This document shows positions 1 to 6,835 of a stretch of 8,321 nucleotides of DNA, piece after piece. The notes beneath the pieces are model-generated. The model was not told the origin of the DNA. It did no database searches and worked only from the letters and a program-made list of their open reading frames with translations. The translations under genes were made by a program, and so were the position numbers. Source of the DNA: Candidatus Methanoplasma sp. (GTDB lineage: Archaea > Thermoplasmatota > Thermoplasmata > Methanomassiliicoccales > Methanomethylophilaceae); contig JAIRUV010000020.1 of NCBI GenBank assembly GCA_031254265.1, positions 1-8,321 on the forward strand, written 5' to 3'. How positions within the stretch are numbered: the first letter of the stretch is position 1; every line of letters starts with the position of its first letter.

Positions 1-78
1 GTCAGGTATCCGGAGGACAACGAGGAGGCCAAAGCGGCCGTTGGCCGGATCAAGGAGTTCCTGGAGGGGCTGAAATGA
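1..78 (+). CDS. 3' end of an unidentified operon gene (possibly methanogenesis marker 5)
   Basis: The first 25 codons of the window stay open in frame 1 and end at TGA 76-78. The peptide is charged and helical, ending in IKEFLEGLK. Its stop overlaps the ATG of the marker-15 gene as ATGA, so the two are probably translationally coupled and co-transcribed. In other methanogens the genes for marker proteins 6 and 5 commonly lie just upstream of marker 15, so marker 5 is the best guess. That guess rests on gene order only; the 25 residues show no diagnostic motif. The gene is cut by the window edge, so its start and length are unknown. Confidence 0.6.
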   Translation, partial: VRYPEDNEEAKAAVGRIKEFLEGLK

Positions 79-1295
79 TAAAGATCGCACAATTGTCCTG
101 CGGCACCGAATACAGCAGCGTCCAGCACGAGATAGACAAAGCAGCCAGCTCCGTGGGGGCGAAGGTCGTCTATCCAGACGTGTCCTACGCGGATGTGAAG
201 GACGCGGTAAAAAGATTCGGTTTCAACCCACGATCTCCCCAGCTGAAGCTGATGATAGCAAGGGCCGCCAGGCTGGCTGACGAGAAATACGACGCGGATG
301 CGGTATTCATAACAACATGTTTCAGATGCGCCGAGGCCGCGCTGGTGAGGAACGAGCTCAGAAGGTTCATACAGGAGAACACAAGGATGCCTGTTGTAAC
401 ATATTCGTTCACGGAGAGGCTCAAGGCCGCGCAGCTGCTTACCAGGATGGAGGCCCTGGTAACAATAGTGACAAGGAAGGACATCCTTGCAAGGGAGAGG
501 CAGACCGGACTGACAGCGGGAATAGATTCGGGCTCAAGCACGACGAAGGCCCTGATAATGGAGAACAACAAGATCATAGGAAAGGACTGGACCCCATCCG
601 GGGATGTCGTGCAGTCCGCCACATCCGTCCTCGAGAACGCCATGAAGGAGGCGGGAGTGGAGATCAAGCAGATAGAGGCCCTCGGCGTCACCGGCTACGG
701 AAGGTACACGCTGGGAAGGCATTTCAACGCTAAGCTCATCCAAGAGGAGCTGACCGTGAACTCAAAAGGAGCTGTGTGGCTTGCCGACAGGCAGCACGGG
801 GAGGCCACAATACTTGACATCGGAGGTATGGACAACAAGGCCATCACGGTAAGGGACGGAGTCCCGGACAACTTCACCATGGGAGGGATATGCGCAGGTG
901 CATCCGGACGCTTCCTGGAGATGACGTCAAAAAGGCTGAAGATCGAGATCGAGGACCTGGGCAGGCTGGCTGACAAAGGTAACTGGCGCAATGCGAAGAT
1001 GAACTCCTACTGCTCGGTGTTCGGGATACAGGACCTGGTCACCACACTCAGCGAGGGGAGGTCGTTCGAGGATGTCGCAGCGGCGGCGTGCCATTCCGTA
1101 GCTGAACAGGTATATGAACAGCAGCTGCAGGAGATAGATGTGCGGCACCCGATAATCCAGGTGGGAGGGACGTCCCTGATATCCGGACTGGTGACCGCTG
1201 TCGGAGAAGTGCTGGGAGAGAGGCCGATAGTGCCGCCGAACTCCCAATACATAGGGGCGGTGGGCGGCGCACTCCTCAGCTCAGGGTTCCTTTGA
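75..1295 (+). CDS. Methanogenesis marker protein 15 (BadF/HgdC-type ASKHA ATPase)
   Basis: A 406-residue protein of the marker-15 family, which belongs to the ASKHA ATPases that activate enzymes by ATP-driven electron transfer (HgdC, BadF/BadG). Residues 1-145 are a family-specific N-terminal domain with the LSCGTEYS start and a CFRC pair (C82, C85). The ATPase follows: phosphate-1 loop [10 protein letters not shown] at 149-158, phosphate-2 loop DIGGMD at 248-253, and adenosine motif GGTSLISGL at 364-372. C273 in [13 protein letters not shown] and C313 in YCSVFG match the two cysteines that bind the bridging [4Fe-4S] cluster of HgdC dimers. The start is set by GGAGG at 63-67, seven bases before the ATG, and by the ATGA overlap with the gene upstream. 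It heads the visible marker block. A role in reducing or maturing methyl-coenzyme M reductase, or a cofactor for it, is inferred from fold and context; its exact target is not established. Confidence 0.93.
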   Translation: MIKIAQLSCGTEYSSVQHEIDKAASSVGAKVVYPDVSYADVKDAVKRFGFNPRSPQLKLMIARAARLADEKYDADAVFITTCFRCAEAALVRNELRRFIQENTRMPVVTYSFTERLKAAQLLTRMEALVTIVTRKDILARERQTGLTAGIDSGSSTTKALIMENNKIIGKDWTPSGDVVQSATSVLENAMKEAGVEIKQIEALGVTGYGRYTLGRHFNAKLIQEELTVNSKGAVWLADRQHGEATILDIGGMDNKAITVRDGVPDNFTMGGICAGASGRFLEMTSKRLKIEIEDLGRLADKGNWRNAKMNSYCSVFGIQDLVTTLSEGRSFEDVAAAACHSVAEQVYEQQLQEIDVRHPIIQVGGTSLISGLVTAVGEVLGERPIVPPNSQYIGAVGGALLSSGFL

Positions 1296-1304
1296 GGCAT
1301 TCTC

Positions 1305-1874
1305 ATGGAAATAGAGGTCATATCGGATGAGGGGTTCGGCGGGACATCCTACGAGAGCCTGTTCGTAGAGATAATGTCGGACGTAGGCAAAGCATTCCAG
1401 ATGGAAAAGGCCCTGCTGGTCCTTAAGCCGGAAGTGCCGCTGTTCATCTTCTCTGTCAGGCTGAGATCAGAACCCGCAGACAAAACGATCGCCGACGTTG
1501 CGAGCATAAGGACCGAGAACGACACCATCCACATCACCGTTACAGACGAGAGATATGAAGCGAACATCCTGAAAGAGCTTTGGGAGAGGTTCGGAAGGGG
1601 CAGCGTGGAGCAGCAGACGAGGTTCGATATGGAGGTGAAGGGAGCATCCGAGGGCGATGTCGGACCGATCACGGTAGCATCCGGAGAAGAGTACCTGAAA
1701 GAGATAGTCGGGGCGATATGGAGGTCTATGCCAGAGGGCATCAAGAACAGACACACCTTCATCAAAGAACAGACGATCACGGTCGTCGCGACCGAAGAGA
1801 TATTCGAGCCCCATATGCTGGAAGAGGGCATGGCATATCACATGAAGATGGCGGAGGGCGGAAAGGATGTTTGA
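1305..1874 (+). CDS. Methanogenesis marker protein 17
   Basis: A 189-residue acidic soluble protein matching the marker-17 family in length, in its MEIEVIS start with a following GFGGTSYESL stretch, and in position between markers 15 and 7. Marker 17 has been found with McrC, marker 7, marker 3 and the ATPase A2 in the methyl-coenzyme M reductase activation complex (component A3a), so a structural or assembly role there is likely. No signal peptide or membrane segment is visible. The sequence contains no cysteine, so it cannot supply thiolate ligands to an Fe-S cluster. The gene starts 9 bases after the marker-15 stop; GAGG at 1294-1297 lies seven bases before the ATG and overlaps that stop codon. 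Its last eight bases overlap the start of marker 7. Family assignment is by sequence recognition and synteny; no catalytic motif is evident. Confidence 0.88.
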   Translation: MEIEVISDEGFGGTSYESLFVEIMSDVGKAFQMEKALLVLKPEVPLFIFSVRLRSEPADKTIADVASIRTENDTIHITVTDERYEANILKELWERFGRGSVEQQTRFDMEVKGASEGDVGPITVASGEEYLKEIVGAIWRSMPEGIKNRHTFIKEQTITVVATEEIFEPHMLEEGMAYHMKMAEGGKDV

Positions 1875-2811
1875 GGTCCTGATGTACGACGGAGGAGTGT
1901 ACAGGACGGAGGAACTCATCGAGCTCGTAGAGGATGTGGGAGGCGTCATCATCCAGAAGACGAGAAGCTCTCAGATGATGACCGTCACCATGTCGATCCC
2001 GGAAGAGGACAAAGAGGTGATAACCGAGTTCTGCAGAGAGATAGGCGGCGTTGTCAGACCCGTCCCCCTCGCAGGGACGGAGATAGCGGTTGTGGGCCCC
2101 ACCCTCGGGCGCCATCACATGCCGCATCCGATATGCGATATCGCAGAACACCTCAGAAGACAGGGGGCGATAACCGTCGTCATGGGGCTGGCCAGGGGAA
2201 GGGGCAAGAAGACGGCCCAGATAAATCTCGAGGAGAGGATGATAATCGACGAGTACGACGCGGCTATATTCTCTCTGGGTAATTTTAAAGCGTGCATAGA
2301 GGCAAAGACCGATCTGTTCAGCGAGATAAGGGTGCCCACCATCCTGGTAGCAGGACCGATGCCTGACGGCATGGAAGGGAAATGCGAGGCGGTGGTGTCG
2401 GGAGTGGGAAGGAGAGCGTCCAGGATGAGGACCCCTCCGGAAAGGGCGAAGCTGGACGAGATAGCCGACAGCGTGGAGATGGTGCTGAAGGACAGGAAGA
2501 GGCTTTTGGACGAGGACCCTCTTTCCATACACCCAGCGGAGATAAAACGTCTCCTGGAGGAGTACGAGCCGGTCAACATGTGCCTCCGGCCAGCGCCGGT
2601 GGTCCTTCACCTTGACGGCCTCAGGGTGAAGATAGGGTACGACGAACATCATGAGGACATCGAGAACATGGAGATATACGGCCGCAGGATAGGAGAGATA
2701 TGCAGGCTGTCCCCTTCGAAGATCAACGACAGCAGCATCATCATAAAGATCAAGACAAGGTCCGAGGTCCGGCACGAGGACTCGGGAAGAGAAGGTGCGG
2801 ATGATCCGTAA
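1867..2811 (+). CDS. Methanogenesis marker protein 7
   Basis: A 314-residue soluble protein of the marker-7 family. The MFEVLMYDGGVYR start, the central GPTLGRHHMPHPICDIAEHLRR stretch (78-98, split here only by reading) and the VAGPMPDGMEGKCEAV region (161-176) are characteristic. Marker 7 belongs to the methyl-coenzyme M reductase activation complex with McrC, markers 3 and 17 and the ATPase A2, which prepares the Ni(I) state of coenzyme F430. Six cysteines are present (C56, C90, C143, C173, C239, C279); some could bind Fe-S clusters, but which do cannot be told from sequence. The start overlaps the marker-17 stop by eight bases, with GGAGG at 1853-1857 nine bases upstream, pointing to coupled translation and matched amounts of the two partners. 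The stop TAA 2809-2811 lies inside the next gene. Confidence 0.92.
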   Translation: MFEVLMYDGGVYRTEELIELVEDVGGVIIQKTRSSQMMTVTMSIPEEDKEVITEFCREIGGVVRPVPLAGTEIAVVGPTLGRHHMPHPICDIAEHLRRQGAITVVMGLARGRGKKTAQINLEERMIIDEYDAAIFSLGNFKACIEAKTDLFSEIRVPTILVAGPMPDGMEGKCEAVVSGVGRRASRMRTPPERAKLDEIADSVEMVLKDRKRLLDEDPLSIHPAEIKRLLEEYEPVNMCLRPAPVVLHLDGLRVKIGYDEHHEDIENMEIYGRRIGEICRLSPSKINDSSIIIKIKTRSEVRHEDSGREGADDP

Positions 2812-3220
2812 AGGGACGTACATCCTGATATTGGATATGCCGGAGACACAGGTGAGGATAGGAGCTCTGGGTATATTCGATATAAAGGAAGGTTCGTACT
2901 GTTATGTCGGAAGTGCGATGAACGGCCTCGACCAAAGGATAGGCAGACACCTCTCCAAAGAAAAGAAAATACGCTGGCACATAGACCATCTGACAAAGTT
3001 GTGCAGTCACATAGAGGCATATGAGTCCTCACAGACCCTCGCGGAATGCGAGATCGGCAGGATCGTGCGGCAGAGCGGAGGGTCGGATGCCGTAAAAGGA
3101 TTCGGCTGCTCGGACTGCAAATGCCAGACGCATCTTTTTATTTTGGACAGCGACTCAAAGGAAAAACTCCGCTCCGACCCCCGCTTCACACCCTATACCC
3201 AACAATACATACGCAGCTGA
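2801..3220 (+). CDS. GIY-YIG nuclease-like protein, DUF123 (Uri superfamily)
   Basis: A 139-residue protein of the archaeal DUF123 branch of the GIY-YIG nucleases. Residues 5-11 (GTYILIL) and 33-39 (YCYVGSA) are the two GIY-YIG strands. R46 in the RIGRHL helix and the IRWHIDHL stretch at 57-64 fit the family core, and E83 in AECEIGRI is the likely catalytic glutamate. Near the end, GFGCSDCKCQTHLF (100-113) is the family's cysteine-rich signature, with C103, C106, C108 and H111 as a possible metal site. The length is normal for the stand-alone form. ATG 2801 overlaps the marker-7 gene by 11 bases; a GTG at 2795 would add only two residues and is a minor alternative. The position makes it the last gene of the marker operon. 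Family members are presumed DNA endonucleases; the true substrate and any link to Mcr are unknown. Confidence 0.87.
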   Translation: MIRKGTYILILDMPETQVRIGALGIFDIKEGSYCYVGSAMNGLDQRIGRHLSKEKKIRWHIDHLTKLCSHIEAYESSQTLAECEIGRIVRQSGGSDAVKGFGCSDCKCQTHLFILDSDSKEKLRSDPRFTPYTQQYIRS

Positions 3221-3251
3221 TACAGAACGGTCAGGATGGCCTGCATAACCC

Positions 3252-3262
3252 TTATAATATAT
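3252..3262 (+). promoter_or_regulatory. Archaeal TATA box for the tandem flavoprotein gene
   Basis: TTATAATATAT is a near-ideal archaeal TATA element in the 96-base gap after the nuclease gene. Transcription would be expected about 25 bases from its centre, near 3282, giving a leader of roughly 35 bases that carries the Shine-Dalgarno GGAGG at 3306-3310. This separates the flavoprotein from the upstream marker operon as its own transcription unit, although read-through from upstream is possible because no clear T-rich terminator lies in the gap. Confidence 0.7.
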
Positions 3263-3316
3263 CAAACGCTACACGCCTCCAATTAACAGCCGCGCTTTCA
3301 GGCACGGAGGCAATTC

Positions 3317-6034
3317 ATGAATTCAGCGAACGAGAACATACCGGCAGAGATTGCGGCCATTTTTGAGGATATGAGGGCGGCGATCGGAAGCGAAAGTGTC
3401 AAAACAAGCGGTTGCGGGGACGCAGGAATATGCGTCATACCGAAAGATACAAAAGATGTTTCAAAGGCGATGGCAGTTGCCAGGAAACACAACGCCAAGA
3501 TCGTATCCAGCAACAATCCTCTCTGGGCGACGGACGGAACGAAAGGAGCCAAAGGAGGAGTTCTCGTCGACCTGTCGAAAATGGACGGGATAATAAAAAT
3601 CGACGCGGTCTCGATGACCGTGAGGGCCGGAGCAGGATGCACATTCAAAGCTCTGATCGAAGCGTGTTCCAAAGAAGGATTCTCGCTGGGTTCCTATCCC
3701 TTCGACAGATCCGCCACCGTAGGATCGTGGGTGGCGGCAAACGCAGTAGGGTACGGATCATACAAGTACGGCAGCTCTAAGAACAACATCGTTAACATCC
3801 AGGCAGTGGTCCCGGATGCGTCCGTGATAGAGACGGGATACGACAAGATCGGTTCTTATATGTCCGGATACAACCTCACACAGCTGTTCGCAGGGTCCGA
3901 AGGGACACTGGGCGTGGTGACCGAGGCAACATTCAAGCTTTTCCCCAAAGGGGTCAACAGACTTGCGGCATACAGCTTCGCTTCAGCAGAGGGGATGCAG
4001 GAAGCGATAACCAAGATCGTCCAGCATCCCAGCGTAAAGCCCCGCAACATAGCATGGTGCGGAAAGAACAGGACCATCACCATCGTATTGGACGGCGAGA
4101 AGAGTTCGGCCGAACTTGAAGAAAAGGCGATCGATGCGATGATGGAGAAGATGCAGGCGGTAAAGGCCGGCAAGGAAGGCGCATGCAAGGTCTGCAAGGC
4201 GCTATGCAGGCCCGGATCCGCAAAGATGGCAAGGGCGATAGTCCCGGTAAAGAACTGGAAGAGCATGGTTGAAGCCTGCGGCGAGCAGGTATACGGCACC
4301 ATCGCAGACCGCAGCACCGCATACGTTGTATCTTGGAATGAGAGTGCCGACTCGCTTGCCGAGAAGGCAGCCAAGTTCGGAGGAAGGGCCCTCGGGCGCG
4401 GTTCCTTCGACTGGACCCCGTCATCCCTCGCCGAGAATGAGAAAAAGGACCTCAGGAGAGAGGTCACCCTTGAAGTGATAGCTGCGCTGGAGGAGGCTGT
4501 GGGAAAGAACAACATTACCACCAACGGAGTGGACATGCTGCTGTACAGCAAGGACATGGCGCCGCTGCCTAAGGAAGCAGGGGTAGCATTCAAGAATATC
4601 CCGGATGCGGTAGTTAGGCCGTCGTCCGTTGCCCAGATATCCAATGTTGTGAAGATAGCGCACAAGCACGGGATACCCATAGTTCCGAGAGGAAATTCCT
4701 CATGGGGCCTGGGAGGATGCATGCCCACAAACTCCGGCATAGTTGTGGACATGTCGTCGAAGATGAACAAGATCATCGAACTCAACACAGAGGAACTGTA
4801 TGTGAAAGCGGGTGCGGGATGCACATGGCAGAAACTCCTGGAAGGATGCATGAAGAAGGGTTACATCGTAGGATCGTATCCCTCAAGTTTCCCATCCGCA
4901 ACGCTGGGGGCATGGATCGCCACCAACGGCATGGGCGTGGGTTCGTACAAATACGGGTCGGCAAAGGAGAACATCCTGAATATGGAAGTGGTCCTTTCCG
5001 ACGGAACGGTGCTTAAGACAGGGGACGACCGCATAGGGACATATGAGAACGGGTACAACATGAACCAGGTGTTCGCAGGGTCGGAAGGAACGCTCTGCGT
5101 CTTCGGCACGGTGACGTTCAGGATCTATCCCATGGGAGTGATCAGGCCGACTGCATACTGCTACGAGAACCTGAAGGACATGCACGACACCATTCAGAAA
5201 CTGGTGAACCATCCCAGCATAATCCCTCTGCATGTGGCCTTCTCTGATGAGATGCACTTTGCCAATCAGAAGAGAGCGGGATTAAAAGTGCCCGATGTTA
5301 AGAACCTCCTGCTGCTCACAATGCAGGGCGACAAGGATTTCGTTGAACGCGATATCGCTGAGATGGACACAATTGCGACAGCACTCGGAGGAATAAGGAT
5401 AAAGGACGAGATCGCAGAGCATGAGTGGGAAGAGAGATGCTACGAGTTCAGGGCAAGAAGGGTCGGGGTCGGAGAGATACCGGCAGAGATCATAGTACCC
5501 AACTCCATATGGGGCACATTCACGGACGAATGTTACGAAGGCTTCAAGAAGATGAAGATGGAGGCGGGCGGCGTGATCGGCGTCATTGTCGACCGCAACA
5601 CCACCATGTTCATGCCTTATTACTTCAAGGACGACGAATCCATGCTGGGAATGACGGCGTTCGCATTCAACTTCTACCTGGGAGACAGGGCTGGCCCTTA
5701 CGGAGGAAGGACCACAGGGTTCGGCGTGTTCTTCGCCTGGAACCTGGACAACATTCATGATCCTGACACAGTGGCATACATGAGAAGGCTGAAGACCCAG
5801 ATGGATCCGCGCGACGTCATCAATCCGGGACATCTGGTCTGCGGCACGACGAGGTTCGGCATAAAGATGAGCAAACAGCTCATGGGCATCGGAAGCACCA
5901 TGATGCAGACCGTCAAGAAGCTCCTGCCGGCAAATACCACATTTGCGGACAACAAGAAAAGGTTCAGGTATAACGATCTTGAGCGCCGCAGAGAAGCGGA
6001 CAGGTCACACAAGCTCGGCGACGGGACCGAGTAA
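3317..6034 (+). CDS. Tandem-duplicated FAD-binding oxidoreductase (GlcD/VAO-like), 905 aa
   Basis: About twice the usual GlcD-type length. Two FAD-binding (PCMH) domains are visible, roughly residues 36-212 and 426-608, each followed by a cap domain. Matching segments include GSYP/SAT/GSYKYGS at 126-153 and 519-548, FAGSEGTL at 191-198 and 586-593, and AY..HPS at 218-239 and 613-634. The second half is canonical for FAD binding: VPRGNSSWGLGG at 456-467, W704..R707 in the cap and INPG at 835-838. The first half has SSNNPLWA (64-71) in place of the PRG loop, C290, C293 and C297 in its cap, and no INPG ending. Neither half has the GHxGDGNxH motif of D-lactate or glycolate dehydrogenases, so the substrate is open. 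No signal peptide or Fe-S CCG domain is present, so the protein is probably cytoplasmic and would need a separate electron acceptor. The start follows GGAGG by six bases. Likely a flavin-dependent 2-hydroxyacid or alcohol oxidoreductase with one working FAD site per chain. Confidence 0.88.
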   Translation: MNSANENIPAEIAAIFEDMRAAIGSESVKTSGCGDAGICVIPKDTKDVSKAMAVARKHNAKIVSSNNPLWATDGTKGAKGGVLVDLSKMDGIIKIDAVSMTVRAGAGCTFKALIEACSKEGFSLGSYPFDRSATVGSWVAANAVGYGSYKYGSSKNNIVNIQAVVPDASVIETGYDKIGSYMSGYNLTQLFAGSEGTLGVVTEATFKLFPKGVNRLAAYSFASAEGMQEAITKIVQHPSVKPRNIAWCGKNRTITIVLDGEKSSAELEEKAIDAMMEKMQAVKAGKEGACKVCKALCRPGSAKMARAIVPVKNWKSMVEACGEQVYGTIADRSTAYVVSWNESADSLAEKAAKFGGRALGRGSFDWTPSSLAENEKKDLRREVTLEVIAALEEAVGKNNITTNGVDMLLYSKDMAPLPKEAGVAFKNIPDAVVRPSSVAQISNVVKIAHKHGIPIVPRGNSSWGLGGCMPTNSGIVVDMSSKMNKIIELNTEELYVKAGAGCTWQKLLEGCMKKGYIVGSYPSSFPSATLGAWIATNGMGVGSYKYGSAKENILNMEVVLSDGTVLKTGDDRIGTYENGYNMNQVFAGSEGTLCVFGTVTFRIYPMGVIRPTAYCYENLKDMHDTIQKLVNHPSIIPLHVAFSDEMHFANQKRAGLKVPDVKNLLLLTMQGDKDFVERDIAEMDTIATALGGIRIKDEIAEHEWEERCYEFRARRVGVGEIPAEIIVPNSIWGTFTDECYEGFKKMKMEAGGVIGVIVDRNTTMFMPYYFKDDESMLGMTAFAFNFYLGDRAGPYGGRTTGFGVFFAWNLDNIHDPDTVAYMRRLKTQMDPRDVINPGHLVCGTTRFGIKMSKQLMGIGSTMMQTVKKLLPANTTFADNKKRFRYNDLERRREADRSHKLGDGTE

Positions 6035-6039
6035 ACTCC

Positions 6040-6056
6040 TTTTTGAAATCCTTTTT
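6040..6056 (+). terminator. T-rich terminator after the flavoprotein gene
   Basis: Two runs of five T (6040-6044 and 6052-6056) begin five bases after the TAA stop at 6032-6034, the usual archaeal intrinsic termination signal without a hairpin. They lie in the 20-base gap to the convergent HAD gene and run into its last codon. The opposite strand shows no comparable T run directly after its own stop. Confidence 0.55.
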
Positions 6057-6738
6057 ATTCTATCATATCGAGGAGCGAAGCGACGCCCTCGATAACAGTT
6101 ATTCTTGGATCGGTGCTCTTCCAGTCTTCTGGCCCGTAACCTCCGGTAAGCACTCCGTAGAATCCCGCACCGGAGTCCCTGGCCGTGAGCCAATCTATCT
6201 TGTGGTCCCCTAGGAACAGTATCTCTTCCGGTCTCACGCCGAGAGCATTGCCTAGGTTGACCATCGCTTTCGGGGACGGCTTCGCCTCGTCGTCGGGGAA
6301 ATCGTCCCTGGCGATTATCACATCGAAGAGATCTATCACGTTGTTCTTTTCCAGTATGCACTCTGCGTACGAGTGCCCACCTCTTGTCAGGATGCCGGTC
6401 TTGTATCCCTTTTTCCGCAGAGCGGCGATAGCCTCCGTCGCACCCCTGAATGGTCTGGACATCTCCGCAAACTCCATCTCCACCCTCGTCGAACGGTCGG
6501 AGATGCGCCTGTGGATGGAGTATGCGTCCTTCTCCCTTCCGTTCTCAATGAGCCAGTCCATCCCGCTTTCCAGCTCGCCCCTGGCTCCCTGTGACCTTAT
6601 TATCGCTGATTCCGGGACCCCTGTCTCTATCAGCTCGTCGAAAACGACATTGTACAGTTTGACATAATCGATCGTCGTGTCCATGAATGTGCCGTCCATG
6701 TCGAAACCGATAGCTTTGTATCTCTTATCCAATGCCAT
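6055..6738 (-). CDS. HAD-superfamily phosphatase (phosphoglycolate phosphatase-like, subfamily I)
   Basis: A 227-residue haloacid dehalogenase-type hydrolase. Motif I is DMDGT at 13-17, with nucleophile D13 and acid D15. Motif II is ILTRG with T118, motif III is AKPSP with K153, and motif IV is FLGDHKID at 175-182 with the magnesium ligands D178 and D182. A helical cap domain of about 75 residues sits between motifs I and II, as in the phosphoglycolate phosphatase/beta-phosphoglucomutase group. All catalytic residues are present, so it should be active. The substrate is probably a small phosphorylated metabolite but cannot be named. The ATG at 6738 is preferred over an in-frame TTG at 6753 because a TATA box sits about 24 bases upstream of it and no Shine-Dalgarno is visible, which implies a leaderless mRNA. 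It is convergent with the flavoprotein gene and separate from the transporter upstream. Confidence 0.9.
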   Translation of the reverse strand: MALDKRYKAIGFDMDGTFMDTTIDYVKLYNVVFDELIETGVPESAIIRSQGARGELESGMDWLIENGREKDAYSIHRRISDRSTRVEMEFAEMSRPFRGATEAIAALRKKGYKTGILTRGGHSYAECILEKNNVIDLFDVIIARDDFPDDEAKPSPKAMVNLGNALGVRPEEILFLGDHKIDWLTARDSGAGFYGVLTGGYGPEDWKSTDPRITVIEGVASLLDMIE

Positions 6739-6754
6739 AATTGTAAATTGCAAC

Positions 6755-6766
6755 GCTTTTTATTAA
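6755..6766 (-). promoter_or_regulatory. TATA box for the HAD phosphatase, leaderless start
   Basis: On the minus strand this reads TTAATAAAAAGC. Its centre is about 24 bases upstream of the ATG at 6738, so transcription should begin at or within a base or two of the start codon. The absence of any GGAGG-like sequence between box and ATG fits a leaderless transcript. Confidence 0.6.
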
Positions 6767-6776
6767 CTTTGGGATG

Positions 6777-6830
6777 GAAGGATCTACTTCATGAAAAGTC
6801 AGTCTTAATGTTTAAGTAATCAACTATAAT
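6777..6830 (+). repeat. Diverged direct repeat, copy 1
   Basis: This 54-base segment matches 8135-8189 in the same orientation. By my count 41 of 54 positions are identical with one single-base gap, and 12 of the 13 mismatches are transitions. The best-kept parts are GAAGG at 6777-6781, ATGAAA at 6791-6796 and TAATCAACT at 6817-6825. It lies between the stop of the transporter gene and the promoter of the HAD gene. It is AT-rich and codes for nothing apparent. Confidence 0.6.
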
Positions 6831-6835
6831 CGAAT

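Noticed and set aside
1777..2823. Minus-strand open frame of 348 codons opposite marker 7
   Set aside because: It lies fully opposite marker 17/7 coding sequence that matches known families, has low-complexity His/Arg/Leu-rich composition, and shows no promoter or ribosome site. It is a shadow of GC-rich codons.
3856..4851. Minus-strand open frame of 331 codons opposite the flavoprotein
   Set aside because: Serine/proline/alanine-rich antisense product with no recognisable motif, opposite well-conserved FAD domains.
5282..5833. Minus-strand open frame opposite the second cap domain
   Set aside because: Antisense shadow; the plus strand carries the conserved INPG-type ending.
3317..6034. Two adjacent flavoprotein genes joined by a sequencing frameshift
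   Set aside because: The frame is continuous, the linker (about 370-425) reads as a normal N-terminus of the second module, and no ribosome site or intergenic sequence is visible there.
3317..6034. Fusion of a GlcD-type dehydrogenase with an HdrD-type Fe-S protein
   Set aside because: No CCG or CxxCxxCxxxC motifs are present after residue 840; the C-terminus is a short basic and polar tail.
6185..6667. Plus-strand open frame of 160 codons opposite the HAD gene
   Set aside because: The minus strand has all four HAD motifs in order, so the plus frame is a shadow.
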